From: Arcobacter cloacae
Lineage (GTDB): Bacteria > Campylobacterota > Campylobacteria > Campylobacterales > Arcobacteraceae
Reading direction: 5' to 3'
Assembly: GCF_013201935.1 (NCBI RefSeq)
Contig: NZ_CP053834.1
Span: forward strand, 124,001-188,000
Length of the DNA stretch: 64,000 bases
The translations under genes and the position numbers were made by a program. The stretch's first letter is position 1. Each line of letters starts with the position of its first letter. Positions 1 to 8,120 of this stretch are shown here, piece after piece. A model generated the notes under the pieces. The model was not told the DNA's origin. It did not search any database and saw only the letters and a program-made list of their open reading frames with translations.

Positions 1-1465
1 TTCCTGATGTTGCATATAATGCCCATTCTGGATTTAATATATAAGTTACTCCTACTCTTGGAGAAACAGCATAATCATTTTGTGTTAATGTTTTTTTATT
101 TAAATTATTTATAGTATCCATTTCAATTTTATCATATCTAACACCAGTTAGAAATCTAAAATTACCAATTTCTATTTCATCTTGAGCAAATAAAGCTAAT
201 GATTTTTGCTCTTCATTTCTATCTGTTATTAAATTTCCTCTACCCGTTAATAAAGTTGTATATGTTGGATTTGAATAAATATTAGAAATTCTTACAGAAT
301 TATTTAAATTATTCATTTTTGTATCAGCTTCAAATTTATAAAGTTCTGTACCTAATAATAAAGTATTTTTTATATCTGCAAAAGTAGATACATTTTTTAT
401 ATCTCCTTGAAAAGCCAAATCGTTTGAGTTATAATCTCTATATCTTGTTCTAAGTAATACACTATCTGTTGTTACATTCAAAAATGGTCTAACTTCTGAA
501 GCTGTACCTTTTAAGCTATTGTTTTTATAAGCTATACCTGCATTTCCACTCCAAGAATCTGAAAAGTAATGTTCAAGTTTTAATTGATGTGTATAATTTT
601 CAAGTTTCATATCTCCATCATTAGGATTTCCAAAAAATGTTTTGTTACTTATAGCATTTTTATTTCCATTAATAGCGATAATTCCTCTATCAAGAGGTGC
701 TTTTTGTTCTATATATTCACCAAAATAGGTTAAAAATGAATTATCACTTATACTCCAAAGTAAAGATGGAGCTATTACTGTACGATCGCTTTTTATGTAA
801 TCACGAAAGCTATCTTTTTTTTCTTTCGCTACATTTAATCTAAATGCTAAAGATTCATTAATAGGACCTGTTAAATCTGAAGAAACTCTATAAAAGTTTT
901 CACTTCCTAATGATGATTCTATAGAATATTCTGGATCAAATTTAGGTTGTTTAGTTACAATATTAATTGTTCCTCCAGGTTCACTATTACCATAAAGTGA
1001 TCCTGATGGACCTTTTAAAAATTCTACACTCTCAATATTTGCAGTATCTCTTGGAGCGTTATATCCTCTATTGTCAGAAAAACCATTTTTTAATAAACTC
1101 ATCCCCGTATTTTCATGTCCAGAAAAACCTCTAATTGAGAAATTATCCCACATTCCTCCAAAATTATTTTGATAAGATGTTCCGCTTACATAAACTAAGG
1201 TATCACTAAGAGTTACAGAATTTGTATCTTGTATAATTTCTTTATTTACAATTTGAACAGATTGAGGAACTTCTTTTAAGGGAGTATCAGTTTTTGTTGC
1301 AGAATATGATTTTGTTTTGTAATATGAATATTCTCCTGTAGTTTCAGATAAATTATTTTCTATTGTTATTGGAGAGAGTGTAGTTTTATCATTTTGAGAT
1401 GATAAAACTTGAGATGGTAAAATTATTGATGTTGCTAGAACACAAAAAATGGCTTTTTTTTTCAC
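1..1465 (-). CDS. TonB-dependent siderophore receptor, N-terminal part (3' end outside window)
   Basis: About 488 residues lie in the window; the C-terminal barrel strands are cut off by the left edge. The start is a GTG at 1465, with an AAGGAA ribosome site about 6 nt upstream; the next residues KKKAIFCVLATSIILPS form a signal peptide. A plug domain follows, with the typical RGFSGHENT and VEFLKGPSGSLYGNSEPGG motifs, then the start of the outer-membrane barrel with regularly spaced aromatic strands. The family imports ferric siderophores using TonB energy. The ligand cannot be read from the sequence. It is transcribed leftward from a promoter region shared with the divergent gene at 1737. Confidence 0.93.
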   Translation of the reverse strand, partial: MKKKAIFCVLATSIILPSQVLSSQNDKTTLSPITIENNLSETTGEYSYYKTKSYSATKTDTPLKEVPQSVQIVNKEIIQDTNSVTLSDTLVYVSGTSYQNNFGGMWDNFSIRGFSGHENTGMSLLKNGFSDNRGYNAPRDTANIESVEFLKGPSGSLYGNSEPGGTINIVTKQPKFDPEYSIESSLGSENFYRVSSDLTGPINESLAFRLNVAKEKKDSFRDYIKSDRTVIAPSLLWSISDNSFLTYFGEYIEQKAPLDRGIIAINGNKNAISNKTFFGNPNDGDMKLENYTHQLKLEHYFSDSWSGNAGIAYKNNSLKGTASEVRPFLNVTTDSVLLRTRYRDYNSNDLAFQGDIKNVSTFADIKNTLLLGTELYKFEADTKMNNLNNSVRISNIYSNPTYTTLLTGRGNLITDRNEEQKSLALFAQDEIEIGNFRFLTGVRYDKIEMDTINNLNKKTLTQNDYAVSPRVGVTYILNPEWALYATSG

Positions 1466-1543
1466 AGAATTTCCTTGTTTTATATTAAATTTTAACTACT
1501 TAATCATAGTTACATAAAGAATAATTCAAAAATCAATAGATTT

Positions 1544-1580
1544 GGCTGGCTGTGTTTAAAAAGCTTAATTTAGCTGGCTA
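1544..1580. repeat. Direct repeat GCTGGCT in the TonB receptor promoter region
   Basis: GCTGGCT occurs at 1545-1551 and 1573-1579, 28 bp apart and in the same orientation, 80-115 bp upstream of the receptor GTG. These are among the few GC-rich words in a very AT-rich spacer, so they may be an activator site. No protein can be assigned. Confidence 0.4.
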
Positions 1581-1635
1581 GTATCCGTTTAATATAAATA
1601 AATATTATAAAAAACTAAAAATTATATGAAAATAA

Positions 1636-1690
1636 AACTTAATCTTATATAATATTAATAATAGATATCAATATTATATAAGATTAAGTT
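1636..1690. repeat. 21-bp perfect inverted repeat, 13-nt loop
   Basis: Arms 1636-1656 and 1670-1690 are perfectly complementary, with a 13-nt loop that contains GATATC. A second small palindrome, TTGCAAC-TAA-GTTGCAA, follows directly at 1689-1705. Both lie between the divergent receptor gene and the membrane acyltransferase-like gene at 1737. It could be an operator (an imperfect Fur-like box overlaps 1658-1672) or an RNA hairpin in the 5' leader of the 1737 gene. Confidence 0.6.
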
Positions 1691-1736
1691 GCAACTAAGT
1701 TGCAATATGTAATATTTCAATTTTTTAAGGTACATA

Positions 1737-2894
1737 ATGAAACTATTTCAAGAACAGATTAATCAAAGACTTCTTTCAATAGATATATTAAGAGGTTTTA
1801 TAATGATACTAATGTTACTTGATCATGTAAGAGAAACTTTTTTTCTTCATTTTCAAGTAGCTGATCCAATGGATATAACAACTACAAATGGAACTTTAAT
1901 AATAAGTAGGCTATTAGCTCATATATGTGCTCCAACATTTATTTTTTTAACTGGTTTATCAGCATATTTATATATGCAAAAAATTCAAAGTAAAAAAGAG
2001 ACCTCTTGGTTTTTATTTACAAGAGGTTTATTTTTAATTTTTTTAGAAATAACATTTGTTAATTTTGCTTGGACTTTTCAATTTCCAATAGAAAAATTAT
2101 ATTTACAAGTAATTTGGGCTATTGGTCTTAGCATGATTTCCCTTTCTTTGTTAATTTATATCTCTAAAAAGTATATTTTTTTGATATCTATTAGTATTAT
2201 TTTAGGACACAATTTATTAGATAATATACATTTTACAGAGGACTCTATTTTTTATATTCCGTGGGCTATTCTTCATGATAGAAATTGGATAGAACTTACA
2301 GAAAATCTTAAAGTAAGAACATCTTATCCTGTTCTACCTTGGATTGGTGTAATTGCTATTGGATTTTTAAGTGGTAGTTTGTTCGATAAAAATATAAATT
2401 TTGAAAAAAGAAAAAAATATCTTTTAAAAATAGGATTTAGCTTAATAATTAGTTTTTTAGTAATTAGATATATAAATATTTATGGGGATAAGCCTTATAT
2501 AACTTATGATTCTACAATAAATACTATATTAAGTTTTTTAAATATTACTAAATACCCACCCTCTTTACTTTTTATTCTATTAACTTTAGGGATTAGTTCA
2601 TTTTTATTAATTTATTTTGAAAAATATCAAAATTCAAATTTTCTTATTTGGCTAAAAGATTTTGGTTCAGCTCCGATGTTTTTTTATTTATTACATCTTT
2701 ATTTTTTAAAAATATTATATATCTCTGCTGTTTTTATTTTTGGTTTAAATAAAGGAGAGTTTTACGGTTTTTCTTATATGTGGCAAATTATATTATGTAC
2801 AATTTTATTAGCAATTATTCTTTATTTCCCAACTGCGTGGTATTCTAATTTAAAACAAAAAAGGAAAGATATAAAATGGCTAAAATATTTATAA
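1737..2894 (+). CDS. DUF1624/HGSNAT-like polytopic membrane acyltransferase-family protein
   Basis: A 385-aa protein with about ten hydrophobic segments. Near the N-terminus it has the RGFIMILMLLDHVRETFF block, typical of the DUF1624 / heparan-alpha-glucosaminide N-acetyltransferase-like family; the DH pair in the first membrane helix is the conserved feature. These proteins sit in the inner membrane and are thought to transfer acyl groups across it. The substrate is unknown here. An AAGG ribosome site precedes ATG 1737. The gene is divergent from the TonB receptor and convergent with the c-di-GMP gene, so it appears to be a single-gene unit. Confidence 0.75.
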   Translation: MKLFQEQINQRLLSIDILRGFIMILMLLDHVRETFFLHFQVADPMDITTTNGTLIISRLLAHICAPTFIFLTGLSAYLYMQKIQSKKETSWFLFTRGLFLIFLEITFVNFAWTFQFPIEKLYLQVIWAIGLSMISLSLLIYISKKYIFLISISIILGHNLLDNIHFTEDSIFYIPWAILHDRNWIELTENLKVRTSYPVLPWIGVIAIGFLSGSLFDKNINFEKRKKYLLKIGFSLIISFLVIRYINIYGDKPYITYDSTINTILSFLNITKYPPSLLFILLTLGISSFLLIYFEKYQNSNFLIWLKDFGSAPMFFYLLHLYFLKILYISAVFIFGLNKGEFYGFSYMWQIILCTILLAIILYFPTAWYSNLKQKRKDIKWLKYL

Positions 2895-2903
2895 AAGTAC
2901 GAG

Positions 2904-4577
2904 TTACTTAGAAATCTCTTCAAAAAATATTTTATTCTTTCCATTTTTTTTAGCTTTATAAAGTAAATTATCAGCTAATTGTATAAAGATTTCAGAATCC
3001 ATATTTAAATTCTCTTTTTTTATAAAAATTGCTCCACAAGAAATAGTTATAAAAGAAGATATATTTTGATTTTTTTCGTGTTTAATTTTTAAGTTTTCTA
3101 CAGAATCACACATATTAACTAAAAAATCTTTTGAAGAAATTTGATTTTTATTTAAAGAAATTAATGCAAATTCTTCTCCACCTATTCTGCATAAAATATC
3201 ATTTTTTGTACAAAGATTTTGAACACATTGTGCAATTTTAATTAATGCTTTATCTGCATTATTATGTCCATAAGTATCATTATATAATTTAAAATTATCA
3301 ATATCAATAAATGCTAAAGTTAAAGAAAAATCGAACTTTATAGCTTTTTCAATAAATTTAATTAAATTTTCTTCAAAATATTTTTTATTGTAAATTCCTG
3401 TTAAGTAATCAGTTATAACTACTTTTTCTAAATATTTTTTCTCTGTTATATTTTGTCCTAAAGAAGTAAATCCAAGTAATTTTTTATCACTTGAATAATT
3501 AGGGATTATAGTGGCATAAATCCAATAAATACTACCATCTTTATTTTTATTACTTATTTCTCCAGTCCAAATATCACCATTTCTAATAGTATTCCATAAA
3601 TTGCTAAAAAATTTTTTACTATTTTGAGGATTTTTCACTACACTATGATATTTTCCTAGTAATTCATGTTTTTCATATCCACTTAAATTACAAAATGCTT
3701 GAGAAATAGAAGTTATTCTACCTTTTGAATCTGTTGCAGAAGCAATTATATATTTATCAATAAGCTCAAGATAATTATTTGAAGTATAATAAACGTTATT
3801 TAAATTAAAATCTGTGATTTTAAAATCATAAAATTTTTTATAATTTATAAAATAAAAATCTTTTAATTCTTCTATATTTTGAGTTGGTCTTTGAATAAAA
3901 TAACCCTGTCCCAAATCACATCCTATTTCCACACAAGCAATATACTCCTCTAAGGTCTCTATACCCTCAGCTATAACTTTTATATTAAGTTCATGGGCAA
4001 TATTTATAACATTTGCAACAAATAGTTTTTTTTTATAATCATTTACAATATCAGAAATAAAAAATCTATCAATCTTTATAAAATCTGGTGATAAATGATA
4101 AAGCATTTTTAAACCAGAATATCCCGTTCCAAAATCATCTATTGCTATACTAAAGCCTTGATTTTTATATGAATTTAAAACCTCTTCTGCATCTTTCATA
4201 GAATTAAACTGATGTTTTTCAGAGACTTCAAAAGTAACAAATTGTTTATCTAAACCAAAACAATCAAGCAAAGTATTTGTTATACCTGATTTATAATCAT
4301 CCATTTCTAAAATTCGATTATCAATATTATAAAATAATAAAATATCTGGATTTTCTTCATAAAATGGTAGTAGTTTTAAAACAGCTTTTTTCCTAAGTTC
4401 TATATCTATACCAAATAATGTTTTGTTATTATAAGCATTGTCAAAAAAAACATCAATATCCTCACAATTTCGAAGTAATGCTTCAAATGCAAAAGCTTTA
4501 CCATTTCTAAAATCAATTATAGGTTGATATGCAAAATCCAAATTTTTAACTGCATCTCTGTATAACTGATATAACAT
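2904..4577 (-). CDS. EAL-PAS-GGDEF c-di-GMP signalling protein
   Basis: A 557-aa soluble protein. The EAL phosphodiesterase domain comes first (residues ~1-245), with FEALLR at 31-36, FEVSE, IDDFGTGYSG, IKIDRFF, AEGIE and QGYFIQRP, so the catalytic and metal-binding set looks complete. A PAS domain (~275-385) follows, then a GGDEF cyclase domain with an intact GGEEF signature. Placing EAL before PAS-GGDEF reverses the commoner order. Both activities may be present, with the PAS domain choosing between them; that is inference. There are no membrane segments. It is transcribed alone, its upstream region shared with the small gene at 4717. Confidence 0.9.
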   Translation of the reverse strand: MLYQLYRDAVKNLDFAYQPIIDFRNGKAFAFEALLRNCEDIDVFFDNAYNNKTLFGIDIELRKKAVLKLLPFYEENPDILLFYNIDNRILEMDDYKSGITNTLLDCFGLDKQFVTFEVSEKHQFNSMKDAEEVLNSYKNQGFSIAIDDFGTGYSGLKMLYHLSPDFIKIDRFFISDIVNDYKKKLFVANVINIAHELNIKVIAEGIETLEEYIACVEIGCDLGQGYFIQRPTQNIEELKDFYFINYKKFYDFKITDFNLNNVYYTSNNYLELIDKYIIASATDSKGRITSISQAFCNLSGYEKHELLGKYHSVVKNPQNSKKFFSNLWNTIRNGDIWTGEISNKNKDGSIYWIYATIIPNYSSDKKLLGFTSLGQNITEKKYLEKVVITDYLTGIYNKKYFEENLIKFIEKAIKFDFSLTLAFIDIDNFKLYNDTYGHNNADKALIKIAQCVQNLCTKNDILCRIGGEEFALISLNKNQISSKDFLVNMCDSVENLKIKHEKNQNISSFITISCGAIFIKKENLNMDSEIFIQLADNLLYKAKKNGKNKIFFEEISK

Positions 4578-4639
4578 ATTTTTAATCCTAAGTCTTTTAA
4601 ATAATTAAAATATTAGGATTTTTTCACTTAGTATAATAT

Positions 4640-4654
4640 TAATAATTAATATCA
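4640..4654. promoter_or_regulatory. Candidate Fur-like box
   Basis: A 15-bp imperfect palindrome, TAATAATTAATATCA, resembles the 7-1-7 Fur core TGATAAT-N-ATTATCA, with about two mismatches read on the minus strand. It lies between the divergent genes at 4577 and 4717. In such AT-rich DNA this match is weak evidence. Confidence 0.3.
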
Positions 4655-4716
4655 ATATAAGTAATTAAATAATATAATACTCTTTGTTATCAATTAAAAA
4701 ATTTTAAAGGTTATTA

Positions 4717-4923
4717 ATGGAAAAAATAAAAGATATTTTAATATTTGGAACTTTTGGATGGGGTGTTCCTTTTGGAATTATATTTGCTTTACATAGATAT
4801 TATATAGATAATATAACAACTCCTCCCTTTGGTTCATATATTGTTTTTTCAATTCTTTGTTTAGTTGCTGGAACTTTATTTGGTTATTTTACCTCTAAAA
4901 TTAAAAAAGATGAAAATATATGA
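4717..4923 (+). CDS. Small two-helix membrane protein
   Basis: A 68-aa protein with two hydrophobic helices (about residues 8-26 and 40-60) joined by a short loop, and a charged C-terminus (KIKKDENI). AAGG precedes ATG 4717 at a normal distance. Its last codons overlap the next gene by 4 nt (ATGA), which indicates translational coupling. I do not recognise a family. Confidence 0.7.
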   Translation: MEKIKDILIFGTFGWGVPFGIIFALHRYYIDNITTPPFGSYIVFSILCLVAGTLFGYFTSKIKKDENI

Positions 4924-5231
4924 ATATTTTAGTAAGTAGACCAAAAAAGTTTATTGATAAAACAAGAACTTATAAATTATATGTTGATGATGTTTTTATA
5001 ATGGATATAAGAGATAGTGAAGAATTAAATATTGTATTACCTTTAAATTCAAAAAAAATTTGTGCAAAAATTGATTGGTGTAGCAGTAATGAATTAGATT
5101 TGAGTGAATTAAAAAATAATGATAAATTGAAAATTCATAACACTCATTCAAAAAATATTTTGATACCTTTTTATATATTATTTATAATATTTTTTAGAAA
5201 AAGTAACTATTTAAAGATTGAGAAAATCTAA
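4920..5231 (+). CDS. Hypothetical protein with C-terminal membrane segment
   Basis: A 103-aa protein, starting inside the previous stop codon. Residues 1-75 look like a small beta-rich soluble domain (RTYKLYVDDVFIMDI resembles edge strands), followed by a hydrophobic stretch (NILIPFYILFIIFF) and a basic tail. Not recognised. The 4-nt overlap suggests it works with the two-helix protein before it. Confidence 0.65.
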   Translation: MNILVSRPKKFIDKTRTYKLYVDDVFIMDIRDSEELNIVLPLNSKKICAKIDWCSSNELDLSELKNNDKLKIHNTHSKNILIPFYILFIIFFRKSNYLKIEKI

Positions 5232-5266
5232 TTGGATTTAAACTTAGTGAATTTAAATCCAATTAA
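5230..5266. terminator. Hairpin terminator between convergent genes
   Basis: A perfect 14-bp stem (5230-5243 paired with 5253-5266) with a 9-nt loop, followed on the plus strand by an AT-rich run ending in seven T. It begins at the stop codon of the 4920 gene and may also end leftward transcription. Confidence 0.7.
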
Positions 5267-5268
5267 TA

Positions 5269-5721
5269 TCAATATTTTTTTGAATATTTTAAATGTATAA
5301 CTAAAGTTATTAAAATAATACAAAAGAGTTCAAATATAAACATTTTATCAAAACCAAAATTTGAAACTATTATTCCTGCAATTACAGCTGAAATAATTCT
5401 CGTAAATGAAAAAATGCTTGATTGAACTGAATAATCAATAGCTCGTGATTCTTTTTTTGAATAATCCATAATCATAGAAAAAATTATAGCTGATGATAAA
5501 GCAATAGCTAAAGCTATAAAAGTAACACTTATGATTAGATAATAAAATGTTAGATTATACTGTTCAATAAAAATCAAAAGGCTTGTACTAAAAATATTAA
5601 AAAACATAAAAATAATAAGTAGACTCTTTTTTGAAAACTTCTTTCCAATATAGTTACTTAAAGCTCCTCCTAAAATAGCTATGAAACTTCCATAAATTCC
5701 AACCAAGATGATATGATACAT
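5269..5721 (-). pseudogene. Remnant of an MFS transporter (C-terminal part only)
   Basis: 150 residues with about four membrane helices. GGALSNYIGKKFSKK matches the loop motif between helices 8 and 9 of major-facilitator transporters, which normally have about 400 residues and 12 helices; everything before this point is missing. The only ATG (5721) has no ribosome site and lies just past a terminator hairpin (5723-5750) that ends the PepSY cassette. I read it as a decayed siderophore-type MFS gene, once the last gene of the cassette. A short functional membrane protein is possible but less likely. Confidence 0.6.
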
Positions 5722-5722
5722 T

Positions 5723-5750
5723 ATAAAAAGAGTTAAAAAACTCTTTTTAT
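5723..5750 (-). terminator. Rho-independent terminator of cassette 1
   Basis: A perfect 12-bp stem (5723-5734 with 5739-5750) and AAAA loop, directly after the stop codon of the exported-protein gene at 5751; the downstream arm carries a T run. Confidence 0.75.
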
Positions 5751-6242
5751 TTACTGTTTCAATTGATTTAAAATTTTATTTGTATTTCTAATACTTATAA
5801 TTATAGTTGCAAAAAGTAGTATAAATGCAAAAATTATACTTATAGTAACAGCAGGACTTGTAGAAATCTGCATATTGTTTCTACTTGGTTTTTCTTCTTT
5901 TTTTGTTTTAGATTCTTCAACTTTTTCAAATCCTCCTTTAGGAGGTATTCCCATTTTTTCCTCTGTATGTCCAGGTCCTCCATCTAAAACAATTTTATAT
6001 GGAATTTTTGGAATATCAATAATCATCTCTTTATCATCTGTTAATCTTTGTTCAAAAAGAATTTCTTCCGAATTTAAAGCAATAATCTTAACTAAAGCAC
6101 CAGCTGCACTCTCTCCTGTATTAAATTCACCTTCTATACTTATAGTTCCATCTTGATTATCTAAAACATTCAAAACTAATGAATGAGAAAAAAGATATAT
6201 AGGGGTTAATACTAAGATAATTATATTTATTAATTTTTTCAT
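5751..6242 (-). CDS. Small exported protein with C-terminal anchor, iron cassette 1
   Basis: 163 aa from ATG 6242, chosen over 6281 because AAGGAA lies 6 nt upstream and MKKLINIIILVLTPIYLFSHS is a clear signal peptide; the longer start would overlap the preceding gene. The mature part is a small beta domain (LDNQDGTISIEGEF, GESAAGALVKI) containing LDGGPGH, then a charged linker and a C-terminal helix, so the domain should face the periplasm. Paralogues are at 11464 and 26167. The GPGH histidine could bind metal, reminiscent of periplasmic parts of nickel/cobalt ECF systems; that is inference. The gene follows the PepSY gene by 1 nt. Confidence 0.8.
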   Translation of the reverse strand: MKKLINIIILVLTPIYLFSHSLVLNVLDNQDGTISIEGEFNTGESAAGALVKIIALNSEEILFEQRLTDDKEMIIDIPKIPYKIVLDGGPGHTEEKMGIPPKGGFEKVEESKTKKEEKPSRNNMQISTSPAVTISIIFAFILLFATIIISIRNTNKILNQLKQ

Positions 6243-6243
6243 T

Positions 6244-7797
6244 TTATTTTCCTTGATTTTTATTAAAAAGTTTAAATTCATCTCTATTTTTTGGAAGTTT
6301 TATTGCTATTAAAATCAACAATATTCCAAATAAAACAAGTGCAATATCAACTGCTAAAATATTTGAAGTTAAAATCATAGGATTAAAACTTATTAAATGG
6401 AAAATTGAAGCCACTATAAATAAAATTCCACCTATTAAAAAAAATTCTTTACTTGCTTCATAAGAGTTTGTTCTGTAAAATGACCAAAACAATGTAAATA
6501 ACCAAACATTATAAAAAATTCCTTGTTGCCACAAAAATCTATCTTCTAAATCAAATGGTAAACTCCATTGTAAAACAAACAAAACTGCCGTTGCAGGAAT
6601 AACTCCTATCATAGTTGCAAGTGATAATTTCCCCATCCAGTGATAAAATACTACTTTTCCTTGAAACTTTTTAGCTTTTTTTTCTAACCATAACATAACA
6701 CCAAAACCAATTGCAACACCACAAAGTGCCATAACAAATGCAACTAAAAATCTTGAAAAAATATCAATACCAAATAAAAAATGTAAGAAAAAAAGTCCTT
6801 CAGCTACAAATACAGGAAAAACATTGTCGAGAACTTTTTTATTTTCTATAAGTTCCCCTGTATGTATATTAAAAGATACATAAGGAATATTAAAAATTCC
6901 TCCATTTAAAAATGGTTTATATGGGTTATAACCTACAAATTCAGCTTTAGCAGTTACATCTCCCCAGTTTATAAGTCTAATTTGTTTAAATGTTAATTGA
7001 GGATTTACTTCATTTGCTTTTTTTAGAAGTTCAGATAAAGGTAACATAGTAGCACTTATATTTTCTTTTTTTGTAGGTTTATTTTGAGGAAAAAGAACAC
7101 TACCAACAACGCCATCAATTGCATTTGCTTCACCTTTAGTCAAAATTTTTGACATAGGTCCTGCACCTATTAATCCTACATTCATAACTGCCCCTGTTAG
7201 AGTAATAAGTAAAAATGGAATAAAAGCCCATGTAAAAATTTTTACATGTATTGTAGAAAATAGAGCTTGTTGATTTTTTGCCTTATAACTAAATTTAAAC
7301 AAATATATTAATATCAATCCTGTAATTACTAAAACCATTGTCCCTACTGCAACAAAACCAAAAGATAATCTACCTATTAATTTTAATGGTTGTCCATAAT
7401 GAAGTTGATTTAAAAACTCAGCTAAATTAGTAACTGTTTTATCTTCATCTTCTAATTTTTCTGTTGTTATTGGATTAAATACTACTGGTTTTACAAATCT
7501 ATTTGATATGCTAACAGCTGGATCTCCCATTCTTCCAGGAATATTTATAATTATATTATCTCTTGGAAAATTTGGATCTTTTAAAACTTTACTTACCATA
7601 TCATTATAATCAATCTGTGTAATATCAACTTTTTCAATATACCTAGAAGGTTTTTCCCAAGTTTGTATATAAGGTAAAAATATTGCAAATACTCCAAAAA
7701 ATATTGCAAGATACATAATAATTGAAAAAGTAATTCCAGCTGCTATATGAAGTCTAAAAAGTCTTTGTTTAAATAATTTTAATTTTGAATCTTCCAC
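6244..7797 (-). CDS. PepSY-associated TM protein, putative ferrisiderophore reductase, cassette 1
   Basis: 517 aa in the PepSY_TM (iron-regulated membrane protein) family. A first helix around residues 15-40 is followed by a periplasmic PepSY-like domain, more helices (~140-165, 190-210), a second periplasmic region with a GYNPYKPFLNGG stretch, and four or five C-terminal helices. Histidines in the helices (LHYGQP, TIHVKIF, FFLHFLFG) are candidate haem ligands. FpvG of Pseudomonas, in this family, reduces ferrisiderophores in the periplasm; the same role is inferred here. It is 9 nt downstream of the small membrane gene, in one operon with the receptor. Confidence 0.85.
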   Translation of the reverse strand: MEDSKLKLFKQRLFRLHIAAGITFSIIMYLAIFFGVFAIFLPYIQTWEKPSRYIEKVDITQIDYNDMVSKVLKDPNFPRDNIIINIPGRMGDPAVSISNRFVKPVVFNPITTEKLEDEDKTVTNLAEFLNQLHYGQPLKLIGRLSFGFVAVGTMVLVITGLILIYLFKFSYKAKNQQALFSTIHVKIFTWAFIPFLLITLTGAVMNVGLIGAGPMSKILTKGEANAIDGVVGSVLFPQNKPTKKENISATMLPLSELLKKANEVNPQLTFKQIRLINWGDVTAKAEFVGYNPYKPFLNGGIFNIPYVSFNIHTGELIENKKVLDNVFPVFVAEGLFFLHFLFGIDIFSRFLVAFVMALCGVAIGFGVMLWLEKKAKKFQGKVVFYHWMGKLSLATMIGVIPATAVLFVLQWSLPFDLEDRFLWQQGIFYNVWLFTLFWSFYRTNSYEASKEFFLIGGILFIVASIFHLISFNPMILTSNILAVDIALVLFGILLILIAIKLPKNRDEFKLFNKNQGK

Positions 7798-7806
7798 AAA
7801 AACTCC

Positions 7807-8109
7807 TTAATATAAAAAATATAATGCAATAGAAAAAATAGTAGTTGGTACTATAAATTTTAACAAAGCTTCTAATTTAGTAAAAGATAAAGCAATCCAA
7901 GTAGCTGTACAAGCCCAAACAAAAGTATTAAACATTATAGAAAATATTGCTGCTTCTTTTATTTCTAAAGGAATTACAAAAGCAAGTAAAGTCATACCTA
8001 AATATGCTACAACTAACCCGCCAAAAATGGCGGTAATTGTTCTAAAAAGACCTATTGTCTTTCCTTTTTCTTCAGGAGTAGATAAATCATTATAAATTTT
8101 TTTTATCAT
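7807..8109 (-). CDS. Small iron-uptake-associated membrane protein (DUF3649-like), cassette 1
   Basis: 100 aa with three hydrophobic helices (about 22-46, 52-75, 82-100) after a short cytoplasmic head that contains EEKGKTIGLFRT. The invariant part, FRTITAIFGGLVVAYLGMTLL, is nearly identical in the paralogue at 13559, and the shape resembles DUF3649 proteins found beside PepSY reductases and TonB receptors. It probably partners the PepSY protein. It lies 11 nt after the receptor gene. Confidence 0.8.
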   Translation of the reverse strand: MIKKIYNDLSTPEEKGKTIGLFRTITAIFGGLVVAYLGMTLLAFVIPLEIKEAAIFSIMFNTFVWACTATWIALSFTKLEALLKFIVPTTIFSIALYFLY

Positions 8110-8120
8110 TTTAGACTCTT

